DNA from: a virus | Strand: one strand, 5' to 3' | Length of the DNA: 34,988 nucleotides | IMG/VR virus record: IMGVR_UViG_3300021961_000306 | Location: 1 to 34,988 of that record | Shown here: one piece after another, positions 7,909-15,561 of the stretch | Layout of the letters: every line of letters begins with the position of its first letter | Position numbering within the stretch: the stretch's first letter is position 1 | The notes under the pieces: model-generated | Told to the model about the DNA's origin: nothing | The model's database searches: none | The model's input: only the letters and a program-made list of their open reading frames with translations | Position numbers and translations under genes: made by a program

Positions 7909-7973
7909 TTACTTTAGTAGTACTTGCCATTGAGTTGCTTATCGTGTATAATACCAACATGTGGGCATCATAA
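7905..7973 (+). CDS. 22-residue membrane microprotein
   Basis: ATG at 7905 overlaps the preceding TGA (ATGA) and follows GACGGAG. The TAA is at 7971-7973. The product MITLVVLAIELLIVYNTNMW is one hydrophobic helix with a short tail. The sigma70-like promoter for cobS lies inside this short ORF. Translation is plausible from coupling and RBS, but the ORF is so short that it could be a leader formed by chance. Confidence 0.4.
   Translation: MITLVVLAIELLIVYNTNMWAS
7924..7952 (+). promoter_or_regulatory. Sigma70-like promoter for cobS
   Basis: TTGCCA (7924-7929), 17 bp, TATAAT (7947-7952). The start site would be near 7959, about 26 bases before the cobS ATG at 7985, with GGAG in between. Confidence 0.8.
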
Positions 7974-7984
7974 CTGGAGAAAAA

Positions 7985-9127
7985 ATGAGTTTAAACCGCA
8001 ATCAAACTGCTTTTGTTAAAGCAGCCGAAGATTTATTCGGCACTGGTTCAATTCTGACACGTGATGGTATTCAACACGTTATTGAAGAAAACGACCTTTC
8101 GTTTCCACACTGGTTTGTAACTAAATCGGAATATCGTGTTGACCGTGGTCGTTATAAATTGCCTGATATTGGTACCAAAAAACAAATGAAACAACCTGAA
8201 CCAGAACTTGAAGTATCATTGGCACAAGTACTAGAATTCAAACAACCTAAACTGGTTGATGAATCTGATGTATCAATTCCTGTAAAGCACCCCGATTATG
8301 TTCCCTTTGGATTTTATAAAGATTTACGCAATATTATTAAGTCTAGTATGTTTTATCCTGTGTTTATCACAGGTCTATCTGGCAATGGTAAAACACTCAT
8401 GGTTGAGCAGGTATGTGCCGAACTTACTAGAGAGTGTATTCGAGTTAATATTTCCATCGAAACCGATGAAAGTGATTTACTTGGTGGTCCTACTCTTGTT
8501 GATGGTAATGTGGTTAATCGTGATGGTCCTGTTATTACGGCCATGAAGCGTGGTGCCATTCTATTGATTGACGAAGTTGACCGTGGTTCTAATAAGTTGA
8601 TGTGTTTGCAAGGTATTCTAGAAGGTAAACCATACTATAACAAGAAAAACGGTGAAATGGTTTATCCACAAAATGGTTTCAACGTGATTGCTACTGCAAA
8701 CACCAAAGGTCGTGGCAGTGAAGAAGGCCGTTATCTCTCACAGATTCTAGATGATGCATTCCTAGAACGTTTCCCTATTACAGTTGAACAGGAATATCCT
8801 GATGTTAAGACTGAGAAGAAAATCCTTGATCCGTTGATTGCTGATAAGGATTTTGTTGAGAAGTTGACACAATGGGCTGATATTGTTCGACAATCATTTG
8901 ACCAAGGTGCTGTTGATGAAATTATCTCTACACGCCGTTTGGTACACATTGCCAAAGCATTTAAAATCTTTGGTGACCGTATGAAAGCAATTGAGCTGTG
9001 TGTGTCACGGTTCGATGCAGACACCAAGATGGCATTCCTGGATTTGTATTCCAAAGTGGATGCTAAAGTGGATGCACCTGCACAGGTTAAACCTACATCA
9101 CATGATGCGGAAGAAATCCCATTCTGA
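7985..9127 (+). CDS. cobS: CobS-like AAA+ ATPase (MoxR/CobS clade)
   Basis: A 380-residue protein starting at the ATG at 7985, with GGAGA 6 bases upstream; the upstream in-frame GTG at 7961 has no RBS. Walker A is GLSGNGKT, Walker B AILLIDEVDRG. It also has FNVIATANTKGRG (sensor 1), a LERFPIT segment and STRRLVHI (sensor-2 region). This matches the CobS-like ATPase widespread in T4-like aquatic phages. Cellular CobS works with CobN and CobT to insert cobalt in B12 synthesis. No CobT or CobN is visible here, so the phage protein may do something else. It has its own promoter at 7924. Confidence 0.85.
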   Translation: MSLNRNQTAFVKAAEDLFGTGSILTRDGIQHVIEENDLSFPHWFVTKSEYRVDRGRYKLPDIGTKKQMKQPEPELEVSLAQVLEFKQPKLVDESDVSIPVKHPDYVPFGFYKDLRNIIKSSMFYPVFITGLSGNGKTLMVEQVCAELTRECIRVNISIETDESDLLGGPTLVDGNVVNRDGPVITAMKRGAILLIDEVDRGSNKLMCLQGILEGKPYYNKKNGEMVYPQNGFNVIATANTKGRGSEEGRYLSQILDDAFLERFPITVEQEYPDVKTEKKILDPLIADKDFVEKLTQWADIVRQSFDQGAVDEIISTRRLVHIAKAFKIFGDRMKAIELCVSRFDADTKMAFLDLYSKVDAKVDAPAQVKPTSHDAEEIPF

Positions 9128-9143
9128 TGTAAAAAAACAACAC

Positions 9144-9168
9144 TGGATGGTTGCCAACAGGCCATCCA
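9144..9168. promoter_or_regulatory. Operator-like inverted repeat around a -35 box
   Basis: TGGATGG (9144-9150) and CCATCCA (9162-9168) form a perfect 7-bp inverted repeat separated by 11 bp. The -35 box TTGCCA of the following promoter (9151-9156) lies in the loop. There is no T-run, so it is unlikely to be a terminator of cobS. A repressor or activator site is inferred. Confidence 0.45.
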
Positions 9169-9179
9169 TGTGTTATAAT
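9151..9179 (+). promoter_or_regulatory. Sigma70-like promoter with extended -10
   Basis: TTGCCA (9151-9156), 17 bp, TATAAT (9174-9179), preceded by TGT to give a TGnTATAAT extended -10. It stands in the gap before the gene at 9223. Confidence 0.8.
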
Positions 9180-9222
9180 CAAATTGTTGGTAATTTTATC
9201 ATGTATTTTGAAAGGACTTAAA

Positions 9223-9549
9223 ATGTCAAACACCGTTCGCACAGGCAAACAAAATCGCCACGAAAAAATCACTGTTACTTTGCTGTCAGGTAAACCTGTA
9301 TCTCCCGATGAGATTAAGGCCTGTTTCAAAGGCACAGACCAAGAAGCGGTACTCTATCGCTTGTCCACAAACATCTATAACATCCGTAAGGATGGCGGCA
9401 TCATTAAAGTGCATAAAGAAGGCCGTGCTGTTAAGGCATATCAACTGGTTAATCATACCGAGTTTGATGCAAATGGCCGTTATGTCGGCACCAAAACTGC
9501 AACACCAGCACCTGTTGCACAACCAACAACCGAATCTGCTGAAGTTTAA
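9223..9549 (+). CDS. Possible winged-helix DNA-binding protein (108 aa)
   Basis: The ATG at 9223 follows AAGGAC and the promoter at 9151. An upstream in-frame ATG at 9151 coincides with that promoter and is rejected. The segment KPVSPDEIKACFKGTDQEAVLYRLSTNIYNIRKDGG, then IIKVHKEGRAVKAYQLV (residues about 25-75), has the helix-turn-helix plus beta-wing layout of winged-helix domains. The C-terminus is Ala/Pro/Thr-rich and probably disordered. A transcriptional role is inferred from fold pattern only. Confidence 0.7.
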   Translation: MSNTVRTGKQNRHEKITVTLLSGKPVSPDEIKACFKGTDQEAVLYRLSTNIYNIRKDGGIIKVHKEGRAVKAYQLVNHTEFDANGRYVGTKTATPAPVAQPTTESAEV

Positions 9550-9563
9550 AAAAAGGATTAGCC

Positions 9564-9773
9564 ATGAATTGGTCTAAATTTTTTATGCAAGTGGCACTTG
9601 TTGTATTCATTCTTTGTTTGAATTCATTTTTGGTTATGTTGTGTTGGAATGCTTTCCTCATGCCTGCTGTTAATGGCATCAATGAAATTGGTTTCATTAC
9701 AGCAATGGGTATAACTGGTCTTTTTGGTATCTTGTTCAAAGACAATGGTATTAAGGCGAACTTCAATGAATGA
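9564..9773 (+). CDS. Small membrane protein (69 aa)
   Basis: AAAGGA precedes the ATG. Two hydrophobic helices are visible: VALVVFILCLNSFLVMLCW and, nearer the C-terminus, IGFITAMGITGLFGILF. It ends KANFNE. No function recognised. Confidence 0.7.
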   Translation: MNWSKFFMQVALVVFILCLNSFLVMLCWNAFLMPAVNGINEIGFITAMGITGLFGILFKDNGIKANFNE

Positions 9774-9801
9774 GTGGGACCGAGATAACCTGGAGTTTAT
9801 T

Positions 9802-9987
9802 ATGAACACCACAAATGAAAGTTTTGATGAATGGCTGGATCAAGCCGACAACGATGATATTGCCTATGCGTTAGAATTAATCCGTATGGCAAAAGCTGAA
9901 CTGATGGTTCAAGAAATGGAATTCACCGATGATATTTCCAATTTTAGTGAAGCATCACAACTAATTGATAGGATTAAAAATGTTTAA
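9802..9987 (+). CDS. Small acidic phage protein (61 aa)
   Basis: The ATG at 9802 has TGGAG 6 bases upstream. An in-frame ATG at 9766 (MNEWDRDNLEFI...) is an alternative that overlaps the previous gene. The sequence FDEWLDQADNDDIAYALELI, then RMAKAELMVQEME, resembles small helical phage proteins of unknown function. Charged throughout, with no membrane segment. Confidence 0.65.
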   Translation: MNTTNESFDEWLDQADNDDIAYALELIRMAKAELMVQEMEFTDDISNFSEASQLIDRIKNV

Positions 9988-10228
9988 CAAAACTTTGAGA
10001 TATGGTATGTTTACTATTCTTTTTTTGGTGATTTCTGCTTGTTCAACTCCTAAGTTGGATGGTTTCGAAAAAGCAAAAGTGATTGAACGCTCTGAGGTAA
10101 TTCAAGCGTCCAAAGATTGTATTAACGCAAAAATGCGACCAGTGATTCAAACACTGCCGCAGAAAACGGATCATGGTACAATCATGTATCCAGTTTCTGT
10201 TTCTTGTGAAGTGGCTTATCGTCAATAA
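9980..10228 (+). CDS. Small lipoprotein (82 aa)
   Basis: ATG at 9980 after TAGGATT. The N-terminal hydrophobic stretch GMFTILFLVISAC ends in a lipobox-like ISAC followed by STPK, predicting a lipid-anchored protein. The mature part has two more cysteines (DCINAK and VSCEV). It sits among membrane proteins. An outer-membrane spanin subunit is conceivable, but no inner-membrane partner overlaps it, so function is left open. Confidence 0.75.
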   Translation: MFNKTLRYGMFTILFLVISACSTPKLDGFEKAKVIERSEVIQASKDCINAKMRPVIQTLPQKTDHGTIMYPVSVSCEVAYRQ

Positions 10229-10238
10229 GGTGATTTAA

Positions 10239-10766
10239 ATGTATTCCGAAATCGTCAATGATTCTGGTCTTTCTCAACACACACTAGAAATGGTTGTGTT
10301 GGGTGGCATTGGTGTATTCGTTCTTGGTCTTGTTTTCTTTTTGTGGTGGAAACAGATTATGATTGGTTCTTTGGCTCTGGTTGCTCTTGTTGTATTGGCC
10401 AACCACAAACCAAAAACACCAGTGGTGCCTAAGGTTGAACAAGAACAAATTATCATTGAGAAGGTGGTTGTTCCTGAGAATCCTGTGCATATTGACTTGA
10501 ATGAAAACAAAATTCAAGAAGGTGTGGATGCTCGACCTGCCAACAAAGAAGAATTGATGACTAAGCCCGAAGATGATAGCAAATTCTTTATGGAAGATTG
10601 TCTACAACTCACAGATTACACCAAAGCTGAATGTGAAGCAATTTGGAATAAACGTGAAAACAGTGAAGTCAAACTGTTGGATGTTGAGAACGTGAAATAT
10701 AAACAACGCCGTGCTGAAGCATTAAAGAAACCTAATGCTGTCGTTGCACACTATACACTAAGATAA
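10239..10766 (+). CDS. Membrane protein with charged C-terminal domain (175 aa)
   Basis: Two hydrophobic stretches in the first 55 residues, VVLGGIGVFVLGLVFFLWW and IGSLALVALVVLA, are followed by a Pro/Val-rich linker (KPKTPVVPKVEQE) and an acidic C-terminal domain with a C-x9-C pair (DCLQLTDYTKAEC). AAGG lies upstream of the ATG. Family not recognised; topology is inferred from hydropathy. Confidence 0.75.
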   Translation: MYSEIVNDSGLSQHTLEMVVLGGIGVFVLGLVFFLWWKQIMIGSLALVALVVLANHKPKTPVVPKVEQEQIIIEKVVVPENPVHIDLNENKIQEGVDARPANKEELMTKPEDDSKFFMEDCLQLTDYTKAECEAIWNKRENSEVKLLDVENVKYKQRRAEALKKPNAVVAHYTLR

Positions 10767-10776
10767 GGAATAGAAA

Positions 10777-11124
10777 ATGATGATTAGTTTGTACCGTGGT
10801 TTGGTTGATATTCTTATTACACAAACAGAAGTTTTGAATAAACAGTTTGTCAAACACATTCGCACCTTTAATGAAGGTGACCCTACTGAGAATTTTGGCA
10901 CAGCAGGATTTTGGAATCTGATGCTTGAAGTGACCTATATTTTCTATGTAAAAGCTTTTGTTGCAATTGGTATTGGTATTACACTTGGTTTGGCTGTCGT
11001 GTTTTTTCCATTGTATGCTTTACGTAAAGCAATTAGTGGTGCATTTAGTGGTGCAATGCCGAGATTTGAACAACCAATCTCATATGAAGAACCGAAGATG
11101 GAACAACCACAGGATAAAAAATGA
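10777..11124 (+). CDS. Membrane protein (115 aa)
   Basis: GGAATAG precedes tandem ATGs at 10777 and 10780. A strong hydrophobic region near residues 50-82 includes YFVKAFVAIGIGITL-like sequence (FYVKAFVAIGIGITLGLAVV) and continues FFPLYALRK. The C-terminus is Pro/Glu-rich. It overlaps the next gene by 4 bases. Function is unknown. Confidence 0.7.
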   Translation: MMISLYRGLVDILITQTEVLNKQFVKHIRTFNEGDPTENFGTAGFWNLMLEVTYIFYVKAFVAIGIGITLGLAVVFFPLYALRKAISGAFSGAMPRFEQPISYEEPKMEQPQDKK

Positions 11125-11342
11125 TGACTGATGAAGATTTTGCCACACTTAATGGAGATTTTGATGATTTTCTCTATAAGGTTGTGATGAACTATGATGT
11201 AAATTATCCTGCATTGGCTGCTGTGATTATGGGCAGAATGGTATCACTGGCACAAATTTCAAACATGGAAGATATTTTGTTGCAAATATTACCTCACATG
11301 GAAAATAAACTGAAAGGTGCACCAGATGGCAGAGTTCACTGA
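11121..11342 (+). CDS. Hypothetical protein (73 aa)
   Basis: Starts on the ATGA overlap (tandem ATGs 11121 and 11124). Helical and acidic, with NYPALAAVIMGRMVSLAQI in the middle. It overlaps the start of the next gene by 17 bases. No function recognised. Confidence 0.65.
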   Translation: MMTDEDFATLNGDFDDFLYKVVMNYDVNYPALAAVIMGRMVSLAQISNMEDILLQILPHMENKLKGAPDGRVH

Positions 11343-11877
11343 CCATGAAACGTCTATAATATTTTCAGCAAAAGCCTCTATTCGTTCGAAGATATCTTAT
11401 TTGAAGAAATTAATTCCTGCCACACATTATGATGATATGTTTTTGTCTGGTGGTGCAATTGCGTCCTTAATCCAAGGCGGCACACCGAAAGATTGGGACG
11501 TATATTTCCAAAATGTTTTGTCACAAGATGTTGTTAAAAAAATCTTTATTGACATACATCCAGATGAAATTGCTGTAATTGATGAAAAGTACAGGCAGGT
11601 CACATCAAGTGATAATCTATGCATCACCGAAAATGCAATCACATTGAAGAATGATATCCAGTTTATCACCAAACATATTGGTACACCAGAACAAATAAGA
11701 GAAACATTTGATTTTGTGCATTGTAAACCATATTATCATTTTGGTCACGACCAGTTGTTTATTTCAAGAGAACAATATGATTTGTGTTTCAATAAGAAAT
11801 TGAAAATCAATAATATGAAATCACTGACAGCATGGAGACAATCCAAGTTTGAACAACGAGGTTACACATGGCCATAA
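11326..11877 (+). CDS. Nucleotidyltransferase-like protein
   Basis: A 183-residue product starting at the ATG at 11326, with AAAGGTG upstream. The motif LSGGAIASLI followed about 10 residues later by DWDVYF matches the GG/GS...DxD pattern of the nucleotidyltransferase fold (poly(A) polymerase/CCA-enzyme head). The downstream third acidic residue of that fold is not clear to me. Substrate is unknown. It overlaps both neighbours by a few bases and so belongs to the same transcript. Confidence 0.7.
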   Translation: MAEFTDHETSIIFSAKASIRSKISYLKKLIPATHYDDMFLSGGAIASLIQGGTPKDWDVYFQNVLSQDVVKKIFIDIHPDEIAVIDEKYRQVTSSDNLCITENAITLKNDIQFITKHIGTPEQIRETFDFVHCKPYYHFGHDQLFISREQYDLCFNKKLKINNMKSLTAWRQSKFEQRGYTWP

Positions 11878-12188
11878 CTGATCCATGGAATGTGCCGACT
11901 GTTTTTGATTCATATGATTATGTCATCAAGGGCAATATGCTCACGACACAAATAACTATGAGTGACCTTGAATTTTTGAAAATTGATCCACAAACCTTTC
12001 AGTCGGATATTAAACAACAATTAATGGTAAGATTATTGGATGAAATAGCGAGAACTAGGTGTGTGGAATTTACAAAATCGGAAGAACGTTTCCTTGGTCG
12101 CACACATTTCAGAGCAAGAATGTTTATCGTACCTGATGACCAGGTAAGAATCCTACGTGTGACGCAAATAAACAACACAATCACTTGA
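11868..12188 (+). CDS. Hypothetical protein (106 aa)
   Basis: Overlaps the end of the nucleotidyltransferase-like gene by 10 bases. The product has mixed alpha/beta character, with KQQLMVRLLDEIARTRCVEF in the centre. No motif recognised. The promoter of the next gene overlaps its last codons. Confidence 0.65.
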   Translation: MAITDPWNVPTVFDSYDYVIKGNMLTTQITMSDLEFLKIDPQTFQSDIKQQLMVRLLDEIARTRCVEFTKSEERFLGRTHFRARMFIVPDDQVRILRVTQINNTIT

Positions 12189-12213
12189 CATATATACCGG
12201 TTTCTGTTATAAT
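12185..12213 (+). promoter_or_regulatory. Consensus sigma70-like promoter with extended -10
   Basis: TTGACA (12185-12190), 17 bp, TATAAT (12208-12213), with TGT just upstream of the -10. The ATG at 12220 is only 7 bases past the -10, so the transcript would begin at or beside the start codon. Translation would then be leaderless or nearly so, or this promoter may serve mainly downstream genes. Confidence 0.75.
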
Positions 12214-12219
12214 ACTACT

Positions 12220-13074
12220 ATGAAAATCGCAATCTGCTCAGACCTACACCTAGAATTTGGTACAATTTCACTAGAGAATACCGAGAACGCTGATGTTCTT
12301 ATTCTCTCTGGTGATATTTGTGTGGCCAAAGATTTGATGAAAAAGGACAATAATGACATTCTCGACCGTTTTGGCCGTTCTGAAGCATGGCACCAATTCT
12401 TTCAGGAATGCTCTGATAGATTTCCGCACGTCCTTTATGTTATGGGGAACCATGAACATTATCACGGTGATTACGTTAACACTCTTACAATTCTCCGTGA
12501 TAGGCTTTCTTATTTGGACAATCTTCACATCTTAGATAAAGAAACATTTATTGTTGATGATATAACATTCATCGGTGGTACATTGTGGACTGATATGAAC
12601 AATGAGGATCCAATCACACTGCTGCACATGAAAGGCATGATGAATGATTTTCGTTGCGTTGAAAACGGTGCTCGTGTGACATACTGGCGTGATGAAGATA
12701 GAAATTCGCATGAACGCAAAGGTCGTTTCACACCAGAAGATGCGGTTGAAGACCACAAGAAAATGATGGAGTACGTTCGCCTGATGATTGAAGGTAAGTT
12801 TGACCAGAAGTTTGTTGTTGTGGGTCACCATGCACCTAGCAAATTATCTACACATCCTCGTTATAAAGATGAGCAAATTATGAATGGTGGTTACAGTACT
12901 GCATTAGATGAATTCATCATGGATCATCCACAAATTAAATTGTGGACTCATGGTCATACACATGAAGATTTTGACTACATGATTGGTTCAACACGAATCG
13001 TTTGCAACCCACGTGGTTATGATGCATACGAAGACCGTGCAGATAGATTCAAATTGAAATTTGTGGAGGTATGA
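12220..13074 (+). CDS. Calcineurin-like metallophosphoesterase
   Basis: A 284-residue protein with the full metal-ligand series: DLH at residues 8-10, GD at 31-32, GNHEHY near 76-81, GHH in VVVGHHAP, and GHTH in LWTHGHTHEDF. These define the calcineurin-type phosphoesterase fold, which hydrolyses phosphomono- or diesters with two metal ions. The substrate (nucleotide, nucleic acid or protein) cannot be deduced. No signal peptide, so it acts in the cytoplasm. Confidence 0.9.
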   Translation: MKIAICSDLHLEFGTISLENTENADVLILSGDICVAKDLMKKDNNDILDRFGRSEAWHQFFQECSDRFPHVLYVMGNHEHYHGDYVNTLTILRDRLSYLDNLHILDKETFIVDDITFIGGTLWTDMNNEDPITLLHMKGMMNDFRCVENGARVTYWRDEDRNSHERKGRFTPEDAVEDHKKMMEYVRLMIEGKFDQKFVVVGHHAPSKLSTHPRYKDEQIMNGGYSTALDEFIMDHPQIKLWTHGHTHEDFDYMIGSTRIVCNPRGYDAYEDRADRFKLKFVEV

Positions 13075-13075
13075 T

Positions 13076-13252
13076 ATGAACATACTATTGAAGATTTTAC
13101 ACATCATACCGTTTATGCACTTCTACGGTAAATGGTCTAGTACCGAAGATTGTAGAGGATATGGTGGTGATGAACGCCAACAACGATTCTGTCTTATCTG
13201 TAATAAGAAACAATACCGTACTGTCAACAACTATAGCTTTTTAGACAAATGA
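13076..13252 (+). CDS. Small Cys-motif protein (58 aa)
   Basis: ATG at 13076 follows GGAGG at the end of the preceding gene, one base after its stop. The product has a hydrophobic N-terminus (ILLKILHIIPFMHFYG) and a C-x2-C near the C-terminus (FCLICNKKQYR), plus one earlier Cys (DCRGYGG). It may be a small zinc knuckle. Function is unknown. Confidence 0.65.
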   Translation: MNILLKILHIIPFMHFYGKWSSTEDCRGYGGDERQQRFCLICNKKQYRTVNNYSFLDK

Positions 13253-13407
13253 ACGAACAAGCAAAAAAATTATCTGACCGAATCACCGAATACTTGTTTA
13301 TGGGTGGTTTATTCAATCCAGAATTGATGGAACACAACAAGGTAAGAGATTTGTTGATTGATATTAGGAAATATTTGGAGTCGAAGAATGAAAGAACACT
13401 TTGCTAA
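13249..13407 (+). CDS. Small protein, possible divergent MNER/MNEQ-family member (52 aa)
   Basis: Starts on an ATGA overlap at 13249-13252 and ends with TAA at 13405-13407. The first residues MNEQAKKLSDRI resemble the N-termini of the paralogues at 257, 476 and 13582, and the DNA around the start (ATGAACGAACAA) is shared with 13582. The C-terminus overlaps the next gene by 20 bases. Function is unknown. Confidence 0.55.
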   Translation: MNEQAKKLSDRITEYLFMGGLFNPELMEHNKVRDLLIDIRKYLESKNERTLC

Positions 13408-13585
13408 ACAGTTAGAACAAGGCGCCACAGAAATGTTTTTCTATGGGATTGAGACTGTTGCCCAAGATTTGGTTGAACATAAAATTCAAATTAAAAGCCA
13501 TAAAGGAACGCTTGATTCTTTTCCCGACCTGGTGTATGTTAGGCACATGACTGACAATATGCCACTATTCAGAGAACGACAATGA
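13388..13585 (+). CDS. Hypothetical protein (65 aa)
   Basis: The ATG at 13388 is preferred over an upstream in-frame start at 13358 because it follows TGGAGTCGAAG. The product is a mixed-charge helix-rich protein (MKEHFAKQLEQGATEMFFYG). It overlaps the next gene by ATGA. No function recognised. Confidence 0.65.
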   Translation: MKEHFAKQLEQGATEMFFYGIETVAQDLVEHKIQIKSHKGTLDSFPDLVYVRHMTDNMPLFRERQ

Positions 13586-13824
13586 ACGAACAAACGATAC
13601 TTGCAGCAATACCCACCGATGTGAGTGGTAAATGGATGGCTGTTGGTGATGTGGAAAAACTAACCAAATTGGTTGCTGAAAAATGTATGAATATCATTGC
13701 TCAGAATAGAAAATATGCCAGTGAACACAAATGGCCAGCCGTTGAGTTGGCCAATGTGTGTTTGTATGAAATTAATGAAACTTTTGGAGTGCAAGAAGAT
13801 GGAAAAGAAACTGTATCTGGTTGA
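13582..13824 (+). CDS. Small phage protein related to the MNERIKQLAEQ family
   Basis: An 80-residue product. The start MNEQTILAAIP, the central LTKLVAEKCMNIIAQNR and the near-terminal YEINETFGV follow the layout of the 476 gene. Here nine extra residues follow FGV and overlap the next gene by 26 bases. Function is unknown. Confidence 0.75.
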   Translation: MNEQTILAAIPTDVSGKWMAVGDVEKLTKLVAEKCMNIIAQNRKYASEHKWPAVELANVCLYEINETFGVQEDGKETVSG

Positions 13825-14083
13825 AACTGTATCAATGTTTCGTATGCGTTATGTGATTGAAGCTCATGAAGCTTCTCATGCAGAAGATGAATTTGTTATG
13901 GAAGTTGGTAAAGAAGATTTCCATGAATTCTCACAACACCACATGGATGAAGTAATTGTTTCTACCCGTGAATTGTCAGCCAAAGATTATTTGGAATTGT
14001 TTGATAAAGACAATTCTTATTTGAAATCATGGGACATTGCTGAAAAAATGCGTTTCATTAACTCTATAGATTATAAAGAATGA
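13799..14083 (+). CDS. Conserved small phage protein (94 aa)
   Basis: The ATG at 13799 has TGGAG 9 bases upstream. Earlier in-frame ATGs lie deep inside the preceding gene and are rejected. The product (VETVSMFRMRYVIEAHEASHA, then FHEFSQHHMDEVIVSTREL) resembles a small conserved hypothetical protein found in several tailed phages. Acidic and soluble. It overlaps the next gene by 4 bases. Confidence 0.75.
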   Translation: MEKKLYLVETVSMFRMRYVIEAHEASHAEDEFVMEVGKEDFHEFSQHHMDEVIVSTRELSAKDYLELFDKDNSYLKSWDIAEKMRFINSIDYKE

Positions 14084-14901
14084 AGAAGGTTCTAATCACC
14101 GGCAGTTCCGGTTACATTGGTCGCCATTTGGTTCATATGCTGAGTGACGAGTATGAGGTGACTGGATTGGATATAAAATATGTACCTCAACGTGGTGCAT
14201 ATTTTGTTCAGGAAGATATCAACAGCATGAATTGTCTCACTACACATTATGATACAGTCGTACACCTGGCTGCATTGGTAAATGTTGGTGATTCTATGAA
14301 GTGGCCAATGTGTTACTATCAAACAAATGTTGGTGGAACATTGAATGTGATGGAACGTGTGATTTATGACAATTTCATCTTTGCATCTACTGGTGCCGCT
14401 GTCGGTGCTGTAAGTCCTTATGCATTATCAAAAAAGGCAACTGAAGCAATGGTGAGAAACTATTGTACATTGAATGGTAAAGGTCGTACAATTTTCAGGT
14501 TCTACAATGTTATTGGTTCTGCTGGTTATGAACCAACAAACCAAGATGGTCTGATGTATAATCTAATGAAAGCGAGGGGGACAGGTGAGTTTAATTTATA
14601 TGGTAATGACTACGATACACTTGATGGTACCGCCGTGCGTGACTATATTCATGTACTTGAAGTATGTGAAGCCATTAAATTTGCTATTAAAAGACCTTCA
14701 AACCTCCTTCTGGAAAACTTAGGCACTGGCCAAGGTTATACAGTACAACAAATTATAAACACATTCAAAAAGGTGAATGGTTGTGATTTTAAAGTAAACG
14801 TGATGCCACGTAGAGCAGGTGACTTAGCACATTCTGTTTTGCATGATGTATCACCTTATATGCAAAAAACATACACACTGGAACAAATGTTAAAAGTATG
14901 A
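14080..14901 (+). CDS. NAD-dependent epimerase, UDP-glucose 4-epimerase-like
   Basis: A 273-residue extended-SDR protein. The Rossmann motif GSSGYIGRHL is at residues 8-17, HLAALVNVGDS follows, and the catalytic Tyr-x3-Lys is in SPYALSKKATE. The layout, with FRFYNVIGSAG and a late ENLGTGQGYTVQQII segment, fits GalE-type epimerases, which interconvert UDP-glucose and UDP-galactose. It is shorter than typical GalE (about 330-340 residues), so the substrate domain is trimmed. In a phage it may supply sugars for virion or DNA glycosylation or alter host surface sugars; this is inference. Confidence 0.85.
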   Translation: MKKVLITGSSGYIGRHLVHMLSDEYEVTGLDIKYVPQRGAYFVQEDINSMNCLTTHYDTVVHLAALVNVGDSMKWPMCYYQTNVGGTLNVMERVIYDNFIFASTGAAVGAVSPYALSKKATEAMVRNYCTLNGKGRTIFRFYNVIGSAGYEPTNQDGLMYNLMKARGTGEFNLYGNDYDTLDGTAVRDYIHVLEVCEAIKFAIKRPSNLLLENLGTGQGYTVQQIINTFKKVNGCDFKVNVMPRRAGDLAHSVLHDVSPYMQKTYTLEQMLKV

Positions 14902-15560
14902 AGATTTATATTTCTAATTATCGTAATCACTGGATTTCTCCATATACAATTTTGGAGAAAATTTTCTTTTGGCGTGAGATTGACTATGATGAACCAATCA
15001 TCGAAAAGTGGGCTGACCGTCTGATGCCCTTGTCAAATGCATGGTTGAAGTTCATGGACTTTATTCATCCACATATTCGTTATGTCAAGATTGACAGATG
15101 GGATTCATGGAACATGGATGGTACATTGTCACCAATCATTCTGCCATTGTTGAAACAGTTGCAAGCCACTAAACATGGTGCACCAAACGTTGATGATGCG
15201 GACGTACCTGATGAATTGAAGTCTACATCAGCACCACCAAAAGAAAATGAATGGTTCACAGACGACAATCACTTCAAACGTTGGGATTGGGTAATGAATG
15301 AATTGATTTGGACGTTCGAACAACTACAACCAGATAATGATTGGGAACAACAATATTGTTCTGGTGTTGCTGATTATAAATTTGTGCCTGTTGATGTAGA
15401 AGGTAATGAAGTGCCTAAAGGTGAAAACAAGTTCACTGAAATGCGTCATGGACCTAATCATACATATGAGATAGATTGGGAAAACCGCAACAAGCATCAA
15501 GAGCGTATCAACAACGGTTTGCGTTTGTTCGGTAAATACTATCAAGCATTGTGGGATTGA
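14898..15560 (+). CDS. Conserved T4-like phage protein of unknown function (220 aa)
   Basis: Starts on an ATGA overlap. Its landmarks YRNHWISPYTILEKIFFW, DRWDSWNMDGTLS, LKQLQATKHGAP and LRLFGKYYQALWD are a set I associate with a widely conserved protein of large phages. No enzyme motif is evident to me. It is tryptophan-rich, and no signal peptide is seen. Confidence 0.8.
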   Translation: MKIYISNYRNHWISPYTILEKIFFWREIDYDEPIIEKWADRLMPLSNAWLKFMDFIHPHIRYVKIDRWDSWNMDGTLSPIILPLLKQLQATKHGAPNVDDADVPDELKSTSAPPKENEWFTDDNHFKRWDWVMNELIWTFEQLQPDNDWEQQYCSGVADYKFVPVDVEGNEVPKGENKFTEMRHGPNHTYEIDWENRNKHQERINNGLRLFGKYYQALWD

Positions 15561-15561
15561 T

